Of a stretch of 64,000 nt of DNA, positions 17,582-27,597 are shown one piece after another. This DNA is from Halomonas sp. GFAJ-1 (lineage in GTDB: Bacteria > Pseudomonadota > Gammaproteobacteria > Pseudomonadales > Halomonadaceae), in NCBI GenBank assembly GCA_002966495.1, contig CP016490.1, positions 3,586,493 through 3,650,492 of the forward strand, given 5' to 3'. The notes beneath the pieces were generated by a model. The model saw nothing but the letters and a program-made list of their open reading frames with translations. It was not told where the DNA came from and searched no databases. A program made the translations under genes and the position numbers. The first letter of the stretch is position 1; every line of letters begins with the position of its first letter.

Positions 17582-18682
17582 TTAAACGCCGGCACCGTGG
17601 TAGCGGCGCGGGGCTCTTGGCAATACACCCGTTAACAGGGTGTAGCTAATCGTATCGCAATAGCGAGCGACTTCATCAACCGGCAGCACGGCGCCATCGG
17701 CTGACGCCCCCCACAGCACCACTTCGCTGCCAATAGCGGCATCTGGAATATCGGTCACATCGACCGTTAACATATCCATCGAGACCTTACCGGCAATCGC
17801 GCAGCGCTGACCGTTGACTAGCACGGGGGTGCCATCCACCGCGTGACGGTCGTAACCATCGCCATAACCTGCGGCCACCACCGCAATTTTCGAACGCCGC
17901 TCGGCGCGCCATCGGCCACCATAACCAACCGACTCACCCGCTTCGAGTTCGCGCAGGGCGATAATTTCAGAGCGCAGGCTCATCACTGGACGTAATTGCC
18001 GGGTAATGTCATTCGCTACTTCTAGCGGGTCACTACCGTAGAGCATGACTCCCGGACGATTCCAGTCACCGCGGGCAGCGGGCCAAGCCAGGGTTGCGGG
18101 CGAGTTAGCTAAACAGAGAGGTGCCTTCAGTTGCTCGGCTAGCTCCGTCAATATCGACATCTGCTGGTTAAAGTAGCTGCCTTCATGGGCATCTGCCGTC
18201 GCAAAGTGGCTCATTAAATGGAGTGCCGTCACCTGTGGCGCGTTGGCTAACTGCTGCCAAACCGCTGGGGCCTCTTTTGGCGAGAAGCCCAATCGATGCA
18301 TCCCCGAATCGACCTTGAGCCACACGGGGATAGGCTGGCGGGGTGAAAATGCTAATAACGCGGCGACCTGCCACTCGCTGTGTACGCTGATCCAAAACCC
18401 ATGCTGGTCGACCAGCGTTAGCTCGTCGGCACTGAAAATCCCCTCCAGCAGAATGATCGGCTTTGTTATACCGCCTGAACGTAGATGAAGAGCCTCTTCG
18501 ATGCTGGCCACGGCAAACGCGGGCACATCAGCTTCTAAGGCATGCGCGCACTCAAGCGCACCATGGCCATAGGCATCGGCTTTAATTACAGCTACCGAAC
18601 GACTTTGAGGCGCACAGCTGCATGCCAGCTGGTAATTATGACGCAAAGCGTCTAGGTCAATATGGGCCACTAGCGGGCGCAT
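17582..18682 (-). CDS. alr: Alanine racemase
   Basis: Alr interconverts L- and D-alanine for peptidoglycan. The start at ATG 18682 gives MRPLVAHIDLDALRHNYQ, and Lys34 in VIKADAYGHG binds PLP. The second catalytic base lies in the C-terminal beta domain, which is intact (GYGGRW, VSMDMLTVDVTD). An upstream in-frame GTG at 18694 is possible but adds only four residues. The 366-residue length is normal. It is upstream of lpxL in the same direction and separated from rpoS by a terminator. Confidence 0.95.
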   Translation of the reverse strand: MRPLVAHIDLDALRHNYQLACSCAPQSRSVAVIKADAYGHGALECAHALEADVPAFAVASIEEALHLRSGGITKPIILLEGIFSADELTLVDQHGFWISVHSEWQVAALLAFSPRQPIPVWLKVDSGMHRLGFSPKEAPAVWQQLANAPQVTALHLMSHFATADAHEGSYFNQQMSILTELAEQLKAPLCLANSPATLAWPAARGDWNRPGVMLYGSDPLEVANDITRQLRPVMSLRSEIIALRELEAGESVGYGGRWRAERRSKIAVVAAGYGDGYDRHAVDGTPVLVNGQRCAIAGKVSMDMLTVDVTDIPDAAIGSEVVLWGASADGAVLPVDEVARYCDTISYTLLTGVLPRAPRRYHGAGV

Positions 18683-18731
18683 CACGTTTCTCACTTAGCG
18701 ATATTCAATCAACATTAATAAAAGCGGGGCC

Positions 18732-18776
18732 TAAAAATAGCGCACCGAGTGGTCGACTCGGTGCGCTTTTTTTTGC
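18732..18776. terminator. rpoS terminator (bidirectional stem)
   Basis: The stem GCGCACCGAGT / ACTCGGTGCGC encloses a 5-nt loop. On the minus strand, following rpoS, it runs into TATTTTTAGG. On the plus strand it runs into eight T residues. It isolates rpoS from the alr promoter region. Confidence 0.9.
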
Positions 18777-18820
18777 TGGTCTCACCAGCGCAGTTTTATC
18801 AGGCGCTATGCTTTTAGCGG

Positions 18821-19795
18821 TTAGCTCTCGAAAATAGCCTCTAAGGATAAGCCCTGTTTCTCTAGGGTGCGGCGAAGTTTTTTTAGGGCCTCCACCTGAA
18901 TCTGGCGAACCCGCTCTCGGGTTAACCCTATCTCTGCACCCACCTCTTCCAGCGTTGCGGCTTCGTGGCCACGTAGGCCGAAACGGCGCACAACAACCTC
19001 TTGCTGCTTTTCGCTCAACTCATCAAGCCAGTGGTCAACGTGCTCCCGCACATCGCCATCAACTAAACACCCTTCTGGCCCCTGCACATCATCATCGGCC
19101 AAGGTGTCGATTAAGGGCTTGTCGCTTTCGCCACCCATAGGGTAGTCCACCGAGGAAACGCGCTCGTTAAGACCCAGCATTTTCTTGACGGTTTCTACCG
19201 GTTTATCAAGATGATCGGCGATCTCTTCTGCAGTGGCTTCGTGATCCAGCTTTTGGGTCAACTCCCGGGCCGCACGCAGGTAGATATTGAGCTCTTTCAC
19301 CACGTGAATCGGCAAACGAATAGTACGCGTTTGGTTCATCAGTGCGCGCTCTATAGTCTGGCGGATCCACCAAGTAGCGTAGGTTGAAAAACGAAAGCCT
19401 CGCTCGGGATCAAATTTTTCAACCGCACGAATAAGCCCCAGGTTGCCCTCTTCAATCAGGTCCAACAGCGTTAAGCCGCGATTAAGGTAGCGTCTGGCAA
19501 TTTTAACCACCAGCCGCAGGTTGGACTCAATCATCCGAGAGCGGCCAAGCGCATCGCCCTTGCGCGCTAAGCGGCCGTAATATACCTCTTCCTCTGGTGT
19601 CAACAGCGGCGAAAAGCCGATTTCATTGAGGTAGATTTGTGTTGCATCCAAGCTTTGAGTCGATTGACGGTCTTCACGACCTAGCGCTTTCTCGAAGGCT
19701 TCCTCCTCTGCGGTGACATCATCATCGGGATCATCCACCGCCTCTTCCACCGCGTTTAGGTCAATCTCCTGCAGATCCTTCTCCAGCATACTCAT
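18821..19795 (-). CDS. rpoS: Stationary-phase sigma factor RpoS
   Basis: RpoS is the general-stress and stationary-phase sigma-38. The 324 residues show region 1.2 (DATQIYLNEIGFSPLLTPEEE), region 2 (ESNLRLVVKIARRY, LDLIEEGNLGLIRAVEKFDP, FSTYATWWIRQTIERAL), region 3 and the region 4 helix-turn-helix ending TRERVRQIQVEALKKLR. The region 1.1 stretch is short and very acidic. The start has a long purine stretch (GGGGGGTGAG) close upstream. It lies 224 bp after nlpD; in enterobacteria the main rpoS promoter lies inside nlpD, and the same arrangement is likely here. The long spacer could form the 5' leader. Confidence 0.97.
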   Translation of the reverse strand: MSMLEKDLQEIDLNAVEEAVDDPDDDVTAEEEAFEKALGREDRQSTQSLDATQIYLNEIGFSPLLTPEEEVYYGRLARKGDALGRSRMIESNLRLVVKIARRYLNRGLTLLDLIEEGNLGLIRAVEKFDPERGFRFSTYATWWIRQTIERALMNQTRTIRLPIHVVKELNIYLRAARELTQKLDHEATAEEIADHLDKPVETVKKMLGLNERVSSVDYPMGGESDKPLIDTLADDDVQGPEGCLVDGDVREHVDHWLDELSEKQQEVVVRRFGLRGHEAATLEEVGAEIGLTRERVRQIQVEALKKLRRTLEKQGLSLEAIFES

Positions 19796-20019
19796 AGTCT
19801 CACCCCCCGTTGTTACACCTTGCCGCCATTTAAAAAGTGAAAGTGGTTGTACTCCCTGTACGCGTTCACCGTTATTGTTATATGACGCCTGATTTAACTA
19901 ATCAGGTTTTACCGGTAGGCGCAATCGCCTACCGTTTGCTACGTTTTACGTTATCCATGTTTATACAACGGCTCTGACGTTAACGGAACTGCTTAGTCGC
20001 CAACGAGACAAATCCGTGA

Positions 20020-21129
<1,110 letters not shown>

Positions 21130-21136
21130 GCAAACC

Positions 21137-22132
21137 CTACTCCTTTTCAACGCCGCGCGCGTTATCTGTTAAATGATGCCCTGCATCGTTCTTGTCATGC
21201 TCACCGACGGGATCCGCTGCGCGGCGATTAAGCAATACCACCAACAGGGCGCCAACGGCCATTAGTGCCACCACGCCCACAAGTTGTGCCGACGCCCCAG
21301 TCAGCACGGCGTAATCACTCGGCATTAGATAGCGGTGAGCGAGTGGGATCATTTGCCCTTCAGGGCCAAGTTGGTAACGTACCAGTTCTCTCCAAGGCCA
21401 GAGAATGGGTAATGAGCCGATAATAAAGCCCAGCAGCAGCTGCAGCGTAGAGTCGTGGTGACGACTCAACAGCCACGAAAGCAGCCGGGAAAATAGCGCC
21501 AGACCAAATACGCAGCCCACGCCAAACAAAACAATGATCACCATATCAAAACTGCGTATGGCGCCCATGATGGTGCCGTAGAGTCCCATCGTGAGCAATA
21601 AAAAACTACCTGAAACACCGGGCAGCAGCATGGCGCTAATCGCGATGGCGCCCGCTAACATGACGACCAGCGCTTCATTGCCGACAAGCAGAACCAGCGG
21701 CATCATAGCGGGTAGGGCTTGCGCGAGTAGCAAGCCAACCGCTAAAGGCAATAAATACCATATTTTCCAGCCATGCCCGGCTTTGCCGACCACGAGTGCA
21801 GAGGCCGCTACTAAGCCAAAAAAGAAGCCATCCAGCAGCAGTGGGTAGGCCTCCATGAGCCAGAGCGCCAAATGCGCAACACTAAAAAGGCTTACCGCGA
21901 CCCCTAAAAGAAGCGGAACCAAAAACGTGAGGTTCAAGTGCTGGCTCAAGCCCGCTAACCCTTGGCGTCGCCAAACCACTAGCGCACTGGGGCCGAACTG
22001 CTTAATCGTATTGATCAGCTCTTCATAAATACCGGTAATAAACGCAATGGTGCCGCCTGAAACACCGGGCACCGCGTCAGCAGCGCCCATTCCAGCGCCT
22101 TTAAAAAATAGACCTAAAAATCGCCGCTTCAA
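21137..22132 (-). CDS. popT: DUF368 membrane protein, PopT-type undecaprenyl-phosphate transporter
   Basis: This 331-residue polytopic protein opens with the DUF368 signature KGAGMGAADAVPGVSGGTIA and has about nine membrane segments. A second related segment, LLPGVSGSFLLLTMGLYG, marks the inverted repeat of the fold. DUF368 proteins have been identified as undecaprenyl-phosphate translocases (PopT) that return the carrier lipid to the cytoplasmic face and matter most at alkaline pH and with sodium. The start is a TTG at 22132, 7 nt after AAGGAG, and overlaps the pcm stop. The next ATG would cut into the signature. The gene is inserted in the surE-pcm-nlpD-rpoS order; an envelope role next to nlpD is reasonable. 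Confidence 0.85.
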   Translation of the reverse strand: MKRRFLGLFFKGAGMGAADAVPGVSGGTIAFITGIYEELINTIKQFGPSALVVWRRQGLAGLSQHLNLTFLVPLLLGVAVSLFSVAHLALWLMEAYPLLLDGFFFGLVAASALVVGKAGHGWKIWYLLPLAVGLLLAQALPAMMPLVLLVGNEALVVMLAGAIAISAMLLPGVSGSFLLLTMGLYGTIMGAIRSFDMVIIVLFGVGCVFGLALFSRLLSWLLSRHHDSTLQLLLGFIIGSLPILWPWRELVRYQLGPEGQMIPLAHRYLMPSDYAVLTGASAQLVGVVALMAVGALLVVLLNRRAADPVGEHDKNDAGHHLTDNARGVEKE

Positions 22133-22806
22133 TCCACCACTCCTTGCAAAAGGGGTACAAAGCGCACGGGTTCAAGCCGCCGCTTTTCAAAGGCGCCACC
22201 AATGCGTTTCACTTGGGTAAGCCACTGGCTGCCATCAGGTTCTTCTAACGGGGCAATTAACATTCCGTCGCGGCTCAGCTGCTCAAGCAGCACTTCTGGC
22301 AGCGACTGAGCGCAGGCGGTTAATAAAATAACGTCAAACGGTGCTGCCGACGGCCAGCCATCGCCACCATCAGATACGGCTAGCGTTGCCTCAGCGTCTA
22401 GCCGCCATAGCCGCTCTGCAGCACGCTCGTGCAGGGCGTAAATACGCTCTATGGAGTAAAGCGATGCGACGAGCCGTGATAAAATAAGCGCTTGGTAGCC
22501 AGAGCCGGTGCCCACTTCGAGCACACGGCGCGGCTGCGCGCGCAGGACTAGCTCCGTCATGCGCGCAACGGTAAGCGGCTGCGAGAGGGTCTGACCAAAA
22601 CCAATGGGCAGCGCGGTGTCCTCATAAGCGCGGTGCGCAAGCGCTTCATCGACAAACAGGTGCCTGGGCTCGCTGGCCATAACATCCAGGACGCGAGTAT
22701 CACGGATCCCCTGCTGAACAAGCCGTTCAACCATGCGGTCGCGAGTGCGCTGGGAGGTCATCCCTCGCCCGCGAAGCTCGCCGGGTGATAACTCAGGCAA
22801 AGGCAT
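22129..22806 (-). CDS. pcm: Protein-L-isoaspartate O-methyltransferase
   Basis: Pcm methylates L-isoaspartyl residues to start repair of aged proteins. The core MTSQRTRDRMVERLVQQGI, HLFVDEALAHRAYEDTALPI and the SAM motif VLEVGTGSGYQ are intact. I choose ATG 22806, which overlaps the surE stop and gives 225 residues. The alternative ATG at 22761 matches the shorter Pseudomonas N-terminus, but its purine stretch abuts the codon, so the true start is uncertain by 15 residues. It follows surE, its usual neighbour. Confidence 0.93.
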   Translation of the reverse strand: MPLPELSPGELRGRGMTSQRTRDRMVERLVQQGIRDTRVLDVMASEPRHLFVDEALAHRAYEDTALPIGFGQTLSQPLTVARMTELVLRAQPRRVLEVGTGSGYQALILSRLVASLYSIERIYALHERAAERLWRLDAEATLAVSDGGDGWPSAAPFDVILLTACAQSLPEVLLEQLSRDGMLIAPLEEPDGSQWLTQVKRIGGAFEKRRLEPVRFVPLLQGVVD

Positions 22807-23539
22807 CCAACCAATCCTGCACATCACGGCGCGCGGGGTGGCGCGTTAGATCAGTTTGGAGAGGGGTAATCGAAACGTACCCCGCTTCAATCGCTGCAAA
22901 GTCGGTATCTTCGCCATCATCGGCATTCGCCGCTACTGGCGCAATCCAGTAGCGGGTACGCCCACGGGGATCTTTCAGCGGCACAGGCTTTTCTGCTGGC
23001 CCACGGTAGCCCAAGCGCGTCACTTTAACGCCTTTGATCTCTTCCCATGGCACATCCGGCACGTTTACATTTAACAGCGTGCGCGGCGGCAGTGATAGCT
23101 GTTCAGCGGCCCCGATTAAACTGGCCGCTACTTTCGCCGCTGTCTCGAAGTGGCGCTCACCGCATAGCGACATGGCAATGGCCGTCATGCCTAAATTGCG
23201 CCCCTCCATCGCCGCAGCTACCGTGCCGGAGTAGAGCACGTCATCGCCCAGGTTGCTGCCGTGGTTAATCCCCGATACCACCAGGTCAGGCTTCTCGTTC
23301 CAAACGCCGTTCACGCCAAGGTAAACGCAGTCCGCTGGCGTGCCGTCTACGCTGTAAAAACCGTTATCTAACGCCGTTAATGAGAGTGGTCGTGACAGCG
23401 TAAGCGAGTTGCTGGCGCCGCTGCGGTCTCGGTCGGGAGCCACGACGCGCAGGTTAGCATGAGCCGCTAATGCATCGTGCAGAGCCCGCAACCCCGGGGC
23501 ATGGACACCATCATCGTTGGAAAGCAGCAGTCGCCGCAT
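22793..23539 (-). CDS. surE: 5'/3'-nucleotidase SurE
   Basis: SurE is a metal-dependent nucleoside-monophosphate phosphatase involved in stationary-phase survival. The 248 residues start LLLSNDDGVHAPGL, where the paired aspartates bind the metal. SGASNSLTLSRPL, GTPADCVYLG and the VVSGINHGSNLGDDVLYSGT metal/active-site loop follow. It overlaps pcm by 14 bp and belongs to the stationary-phase cluster ending in rpoS. Confidence 0.97.
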   Translation of the reverse strand: MRRLLLSNDDGVHAPGLRALHDALAAHANLRVVAPDRDRSGASNSLTLSRPLSLTALDNGFYSVDGTPADCVYLGVNGVWNEKPDLVVSGINHGSNLGDDVLYSGTVAAAMEGRNLGMTAIAMSLCGERHFETAAKVAASLIGAAEQLSLPPRTLLNVNVPDVPWEEIKGVKVTRLGYRGPAEKPVPLKDPRGRTRYWIAPVAANADDGEDTDFAAIEAGYVSITPLQTDLTRHPARRDVQDWLDAFA

Positions 23540-23588
23540 TAGCGTCTCCTTGAGATAACGCGTATTAAGTTATATCTAGCGTCATGGG

Positions 23589-24629
23589 TTAAACAAAATC
23601 GGGATGCTCAATCAACTCACTAACCACCGCTGTGGCAAAGCTACCCCGCGGCAGCGCAAAAGAGAGCTCCACAGCCTCATGCTCTCTGCGCAGCTGTGGC
23701 GCCAACAGCCTAATCCGCAACGCCCGCTGAGCGCGCTTAACGCCGCTCTTTTCTAACCCTTCACATAGCGCTGGGTGTTGTGCCAACAGCCGTAACTCGT
23801 AAGCCGCTATCTGCTGTTTTGCTCTTTCGCCAACGCCCCAAAGTACGCCTGTCGGGTGAATATCCAACTCTCCCGCGCGAGCCACTAAGCTATCATCCAC
23901 CTCATCAACGCTAAACACGCTTTGGGTGCCATCAAGCATTAGCGTATCGCCTGGTAAGGGCTGGCACCAGGAGCCATCGGCTAAACGGGCACTTAGTAAC
24001 TCGTTAAACAAAAAACTGCGCGCGGTTGATAGCATCATCCCTTGGCGGTCGTCACGCTTGCGCCAACCTTTGGCGAGAACCGCTTCTGCGCGCTGCAAGT
24101 TGCGCCCTCCGGGGCCAAAACGCTGGGGACCAAAGTAGTTGGCTACGCCGTGGGTACACAGTGCTTGCCAGCGCTGCTCAAAGTCGTCGGCCTGCACCGC
24201 TTCACCGCTCAACCTCAAAGTAAAATGGTTGGTGCGGTGAACGCCGCGTTTAAGCTTTCGGGGGTGGCGCGCTTGCTCTAGCACTTTGATGCCCAGTGCA
24301 TCTAGCGATGCCGATAACTCAGCGGGCGCCTCTCGCCCGGGTAGATGAACGCTTACCCATTGCCGAGTGACCGCCACACGATCTTTCATACCGGAGTAGC
24401 CAATATCTTTTGGCGTTACGTTACATAGCCGACTGACGCTTTTGACCACATCTAACGTGGTTTGGTGCCGCTTTTCAAGCCGTAACCACAGGTGTTCCCC
24501 ATGGGCTTCAGGGGTAAAGTCGAGCTGCTCGTCGACAATAAAGTCCTCTGGCTGGGCGCGGTACTGACCCGGCTTAGGCGCCCCAAAATGGCCATCTAGC
24601 AAGCGCTGCCAGGGCGGTAAGTTAAGCAT
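23589..24629 (-). CDS. truD: tRNA pseudouridine(13) synthase TruD
   Basis: TruD makes pseudouridine 13 in tRNA-Glu. The 346 residues contain the family motif GYSGMKDRVAVTRQW, whose Asp is the catalytic residue. HLWLRLEKRHQTT precedes it, and NYFGPQRFG follows the typical family order. The C-terminal insertion domain is complete. It overlaps ispF by 8 bp, as in many gammaproteobacteria. Confidence 0.96.
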   Translation of the reverse strand: MLNLPPWQRLLDGHFGAPKPGQYRAQPEDFIVDEQLDFTPEAHGEHLWLRLEKRHQTTLDVVKSVSRLCNVTPKDIGYSGMKDRVAVTRQWVSVHLPGREAPAELSASLDALGIKVLEQARHPRKLKRGVHRTNHFTLRLSGEAVQADDFEQRWQALCTHGVANYFGPQRFGPGGRNLQRAEAVLAKGWRKRDDRQGMMLSTARSFLFNELLSARLADGSWCQPLPGDTLMLDGTQSVFSVDEVDDSLVARAGELDIHPTGVLWGVGERAKQQIAAYELRLLAQHPALCEGLEKSGVKRAQRALRIRLLAPQLRREHEAVELSFALPRGSFATAVVSELIEHPDFV

Positions 24630-25110
24630 TCAACGCCTCTAAGCGCTCGACTAACACCACGGCTTCAGCGGCAATCCCTTCGCCACGCCCGGTAAACCCA
24701 AGCCGTTCGGTGGTGGTGGCTTTTACGTTTACTTGCCCTACGTCCACGCCTAGGTCTTCGGCAATCACTCTACGCATGGCATCGATATGTGGCGCCATTT
24801 TAGGTGCCTGGGCCATCAGCGTGGCATCCAGGTTAACTACACCAAAGCCCTGCTCGCGCACCAGATACACCACGCGGCGCAGTAAGTCCCGGCTATCGGC
24901 GCCCTCCCACGTGGGGTCAGTATCGGGGAAGTGGCGACCAATATCGCCTAATGCGCAGGCCCCAAGCAACGCGTCGCTGACCGTATGCAGCAACACATCC
25001 CCATCGGAGTGGGCCACAAACCCCTGTTCAAAAGGTAGCTTTACGCCACCAATCATTAAGTGGTCACCAGGCCCAAAACGGTGCACATCAAATCCATGAC
25101 CAATTCGCAT
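24622..25110 (-). CDS. ispF: 2-C-methyl-D-erythritol 2,4-cyclodiphosphate synthase IspF
   Basis: IspF closes the cyclodiphosphate ring in the MEP isoprenoid pathway. The 162 residues include RIGHGFDVHRFG with the zinc ligands, HSDGDVLLHTVSDALLGA, GDIGRHFPDTD and the C-terminal KATTTERLGFTGRGEGIA. The start follows GGAGCTTTTA. IspD, which catalyses an earlier step, is encoded 20 bp upstream. Confidence 0.98.
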   Translation of the reverse strand: MRIGHGFDVHRFGPGDHLMIGGVKLPFEQGFVAHSDGDVLLHTVSDALLGACALGDIGRHFPDTDPTWEGADSRDLLRRVVYLVREQGFGVVNLDATLMAQAPKMAPHIDAMRRVIAEDLGVDVGQVNVKATTTERLGFTGRGEGIAAEAVVLVERLEALNA

Positions 25111-25130
25111 TAAAAGCTCCTTTCAATTAC

Positions 25131-25820
25131 TCAGGCCGACTGCGACGCCATAATCGCTGCGGTAAGGGCGAGATCATCGGGGTGGGTAACTTTTAAATTA
25201 TCGCGCCGCCCACTCACTAAGCGCGGGGCCTTACCCAGCGCCTCGACGGCGGAAGCCTCATCAGTCACAACACAGCGCGTTTCAACGGCATGCTCAAGGG
25301 CAGTGCGTAGCAGGTCATAGCGAAAGCCCTGGGGTGTTAGCGCATGCCACAGCCCGTCGCGCGGTTCGGTGGCCATGCTAAGCTGCTCCGCGTTGGCACG
25401 CTTCATGGTGTCCGCCACCGGCATGGCAAGCAGCGCGCCGTCGGGGTGCTCACTGGCTGCCTTGTAGAGCGCCTGCAAATCAGCTGAGGTGATACAGGGC
25501 CGCGCTACGTCGTGCACTATTACTAAGTCGCTGGCGTGGGCCGGTATTGCTTGTAACGCGTTTAATACGCTATCCATACGTTCAGCGCCACCGGTCACTC
25601 GCTGCCAATGGGTGAACGGCACCCAAGTGGGGTCGAACCAGTGATCATCACTGTCTAGGCAGAGCACTAGCTGCGCCTTGGGAAAAGCCGCGTTTAGGCG
25701 GTGAAGGGTATGCGCAAGGATCGATCGCTCGGCAATGGTGAGATACTGCTTGGGCTTATCAGCGCCCATACGCTTGCCCTGACCCGCGGCCGGAACAATC
25801 AGCCACAGTGAGTTGCTCAT
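25131..25820 (-). CDS. ispD: 2-C-methyl-D-erythritol 4-phosphate cytidylyltransferase IspD
   Basis: IspD transfers CMP to MEP. The nucleotide-binding start IVPAAGQGKRMGADKPKQYL, VIVHDVARPCI with the metal aspartate, and the LTPQGFRYDLL and VTDEASAVEALG segments define the family. The length is 229 residues. The start overlaps the ftsB stop (ATGA), a coupling common in gammaproteobacteria. Confidence 0.97.
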   Translation of the reverse strand: MSNSLWLIVPAAGQGKRMGADKPKQYLTIAERSILAHTLHRLNAAFPKAQLVLCLDSDDHWFDPTWVPFTHWQRVTGGAERMDSVLNALQAIPAHASDLVIVHDVARPCITSADLQALYKAASEHPDGALLAMPVADTMKRANAEQLSMATEPRDGLWHALTPQGFRYDLLRTALEHAVETRCVVTDEASAVEALGKAPRLVSGRRDNLKVTHPDDLALTAAIMASQSA

Positions 25821-26170
25821 TGGCCTGCCCTTTCATCCGTCAGTTTTGGCTGCACCACTAAACCTGCGTTAAGGCCTATCAACTCGGCTTCAATGGCCAC
25901 ACCTGGCACCCAGAAAAACTGCTCGTCGCTACGTACCATGCCCATGTCACTGCGGGCGCGCTCCTCAATGGCATCCAGGCCGGTTTTAAGATCGGTGACT
26001 TCTGCCGCTAGTCGTGCGTTACGATCGCGCAGCGGTACATTGGCAGCTTCTTGCACGGCTACACGCTCTTCTACTTGCTGAAGGTCTTGCCAGCCCCCAT
26101 TGCCTAGCCACAGCTGGTATTGGAGCAACCCCAACACGGCAAGTAGCGCAACCACTAGCCATTTATGCAT
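25817..26170 (-). CDS. ftsB: Cell division protein FtsB
   Basis: FtsB is a small bitopic divisome protein that joins FtsL and FtsQ. A cytoplasmic MHKW start, one membrane segment (about 4-20) and a periplasmic coiled coil with heptads (QQVEERVAVQEAANVPLRDR) are seen. They are followed by IEERARSDMGMVRSDEQFFW, a standard FtsB segment. At 117 residues it is slightly long at the C-terminus. ATG 26170 lies 7 nt after AAGGAA; a GTG immediately upstream is possible. The usual upstream neighbour eno is absent here; an acyltransferase-like gene occupies that place. Confidence 0.93.
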   Translation of the reverse strand: MHKWLVVALLAVLGLLQYQLWLGNGGWQDLQQVEERVAVQEAANVPLRDRNARLAAEVTDLKTGLDAIEERARSDMGMVRSDEQFFWVPGVAIEAELIGLNAGLVVQPKLTDERAGQ

Positions 26171-26285
26171 CACCGAGTTCCTTTTTGACGGCGTAAACGC
26201 CGCGCATTATGCCATTAAGGGGGTCTGCCCAGCGAGCATGCCAGGCGTTTAATAACGGATTGAGGGCATGTTTATCCCACCTGCG

Positions 26286-27434
26286 CTACTTAAACGGCAG
26301 CGCCTGCGCTGCCGCCTGACGATAGGCGTTAATATGCGCGGCTTCTTGTTGACAAAACCGAGCGACGCCCGCAGCCAAACCGGGGTGCACCAAATAGTGC
26401 AGCGAGCGCACCCGCTGAGGGGCAAAACCGCGCACCAGCTTATGCTCCCCTTGGGTTCCCGGGTCAAATAGCGTCAAGCCTTGCGCCAAGCAGTACTCGA
26501 TCCCCTGGTAGTAGCAGGCTTCAAAATGCAGGCAATCAGCCACCACCTCGCTTCCCCAATAGCGGCCATAAAGTGCTGTTTCACCACGAAAACAGAGCGC
26601 TGCTGCCACCGGCTGGCCGTCTAAAAGTGCCTGCACTAGCACTAGTGCTTCAGGCATGGTGTGGCGCAAGCGCTCAAAAAACGCCTGGTTTAGATAAGGC
26701 GGCCTGCCGCGCTCGTGATAGGTAATGGTGTAGCAGCGGTAAAAATGTGCCATGGCAACCTGGGTAATGTCGTTACCTTCTAAACGCCGCATAGTAAACC
26801 CTTGCTCTGCCACCAAGCGGCGTTCTCGCTTGATCATTTTGCGCCGCTTAGAGGTAAGGCTCGCCAGGAAACCATCAAAGTCTTCAAATTGCCGGTCACG
26901 CCATTGAAACTGCACCCCTTCTCTGGCAATCAAGCCAGGGAACTGACGCTGCCAGGCAGCCACTTCTTGCTCTTCAGCAAACAGCAGATGCCAGCTTGAA
27001 AGCACCAGCTCCTCACACTGCCCTTGCCAAGCAGATGCCAACTGTTCGCGTATCGCATCGGCGTCGACATCCGCGGCTATCAAACTGCGTGGCCCTGGCA
27101 CCGGCGTAAAAGGGATCGCACTCAGCGCTTTGGGGTAGTAGTGCCCTCCGGCACGCTCTAGCGCCTCAGCCCACCCCCAGTCAAACACATACTCACCGTA
27201 AGAGTGATGTTTGCGGTACATGGGCAACGCGCCCACTAGCCGGTCAGCTTGCCAAACGCTTATATGGCATGGCTCCCAACCGGTGGCGCTGCTTACTGAG
27301 CCGCTACCCTCCAGCGCTTGCAAAAAAGCGTGGCGTAAAAACGGTTGATCTTTACCCACTAGCGCGTCCCACTGACTTGCCGCGACGGCCTCAATGGCAG
27401 GTAGAATAGCAAGTGATAGCGAGCGTGATGGCAT
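26286..27434 (-). CDS. GNAT/FemAB-like N-acyltransferase, COG3146 type
   Basis: This 382-residue protein belongs to the conserved bacterial family often labelled peptidogalycan biosynthesis or GNAT-like (COG3146/DUF482). Typical segments are FLRHAFLQALEGSGSV, YGEYVFDWGWAEA, the basic SKRRKMIKRERR, FYRCYTITYHERGRPPYL and the C-terminal FDPGTQGEHKLVRGF. The fold is a duplicated GNAT domain as in FemAB transferases. The acyl or aminoacyl substrate is not established. ATG 27434 follows GAGGG at 5 nt. Its position upstream of ftsB is compatible with a shared transcript, but the 115-bp gap leaves that open. Confidence 0.8.
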   Translation of the reverse strand: MPSRSLSLAILPAIEAVAASQWDALVGKDQPFLRHAFLQALEGSGSVSSATGWEPCHISVWQADRLVGALPMYRKHHSYGEYVFDWGWAEALERAGGHYYPKALSAIPFTPVPGPRSLIAADVDADAIREQLASAWQGQCEELVLSSWHLLFAEEQEVAAWQRQFPGLIAREGVQFQWRDRQFEDFDGFLASLTSKRRKMIKRERRLVAEQGFTMRRLEGNDITQVAMAHFYRCYTITYHERGRPPYLNQAFFERLRHTMPEALVLVQALLDGQPVAAALCFRGETALYGRYWGSEVVADCLHFEACYYQGIEYCLAQGLTLFDPGTQGEHKLVRGFAPQRVRSLHYLVHPGLAAGVARFCQQEAAHINAYRQAAAQALPFK

Positions 27435-27597
27435 GGCGTCCCTCAAGGGCATCGGCTAAACAACCGGTAGTAAAACAAGCGACAGTGTTTAAGCCAACAC
27501 TCTACCATTACCCCTAACGCTCAACGATGGTGACGACGCCATCGGTTGTTTATTTTCCCTACGGCGTATTTCATCATGCGTTCATCAAGGAGAGGCC

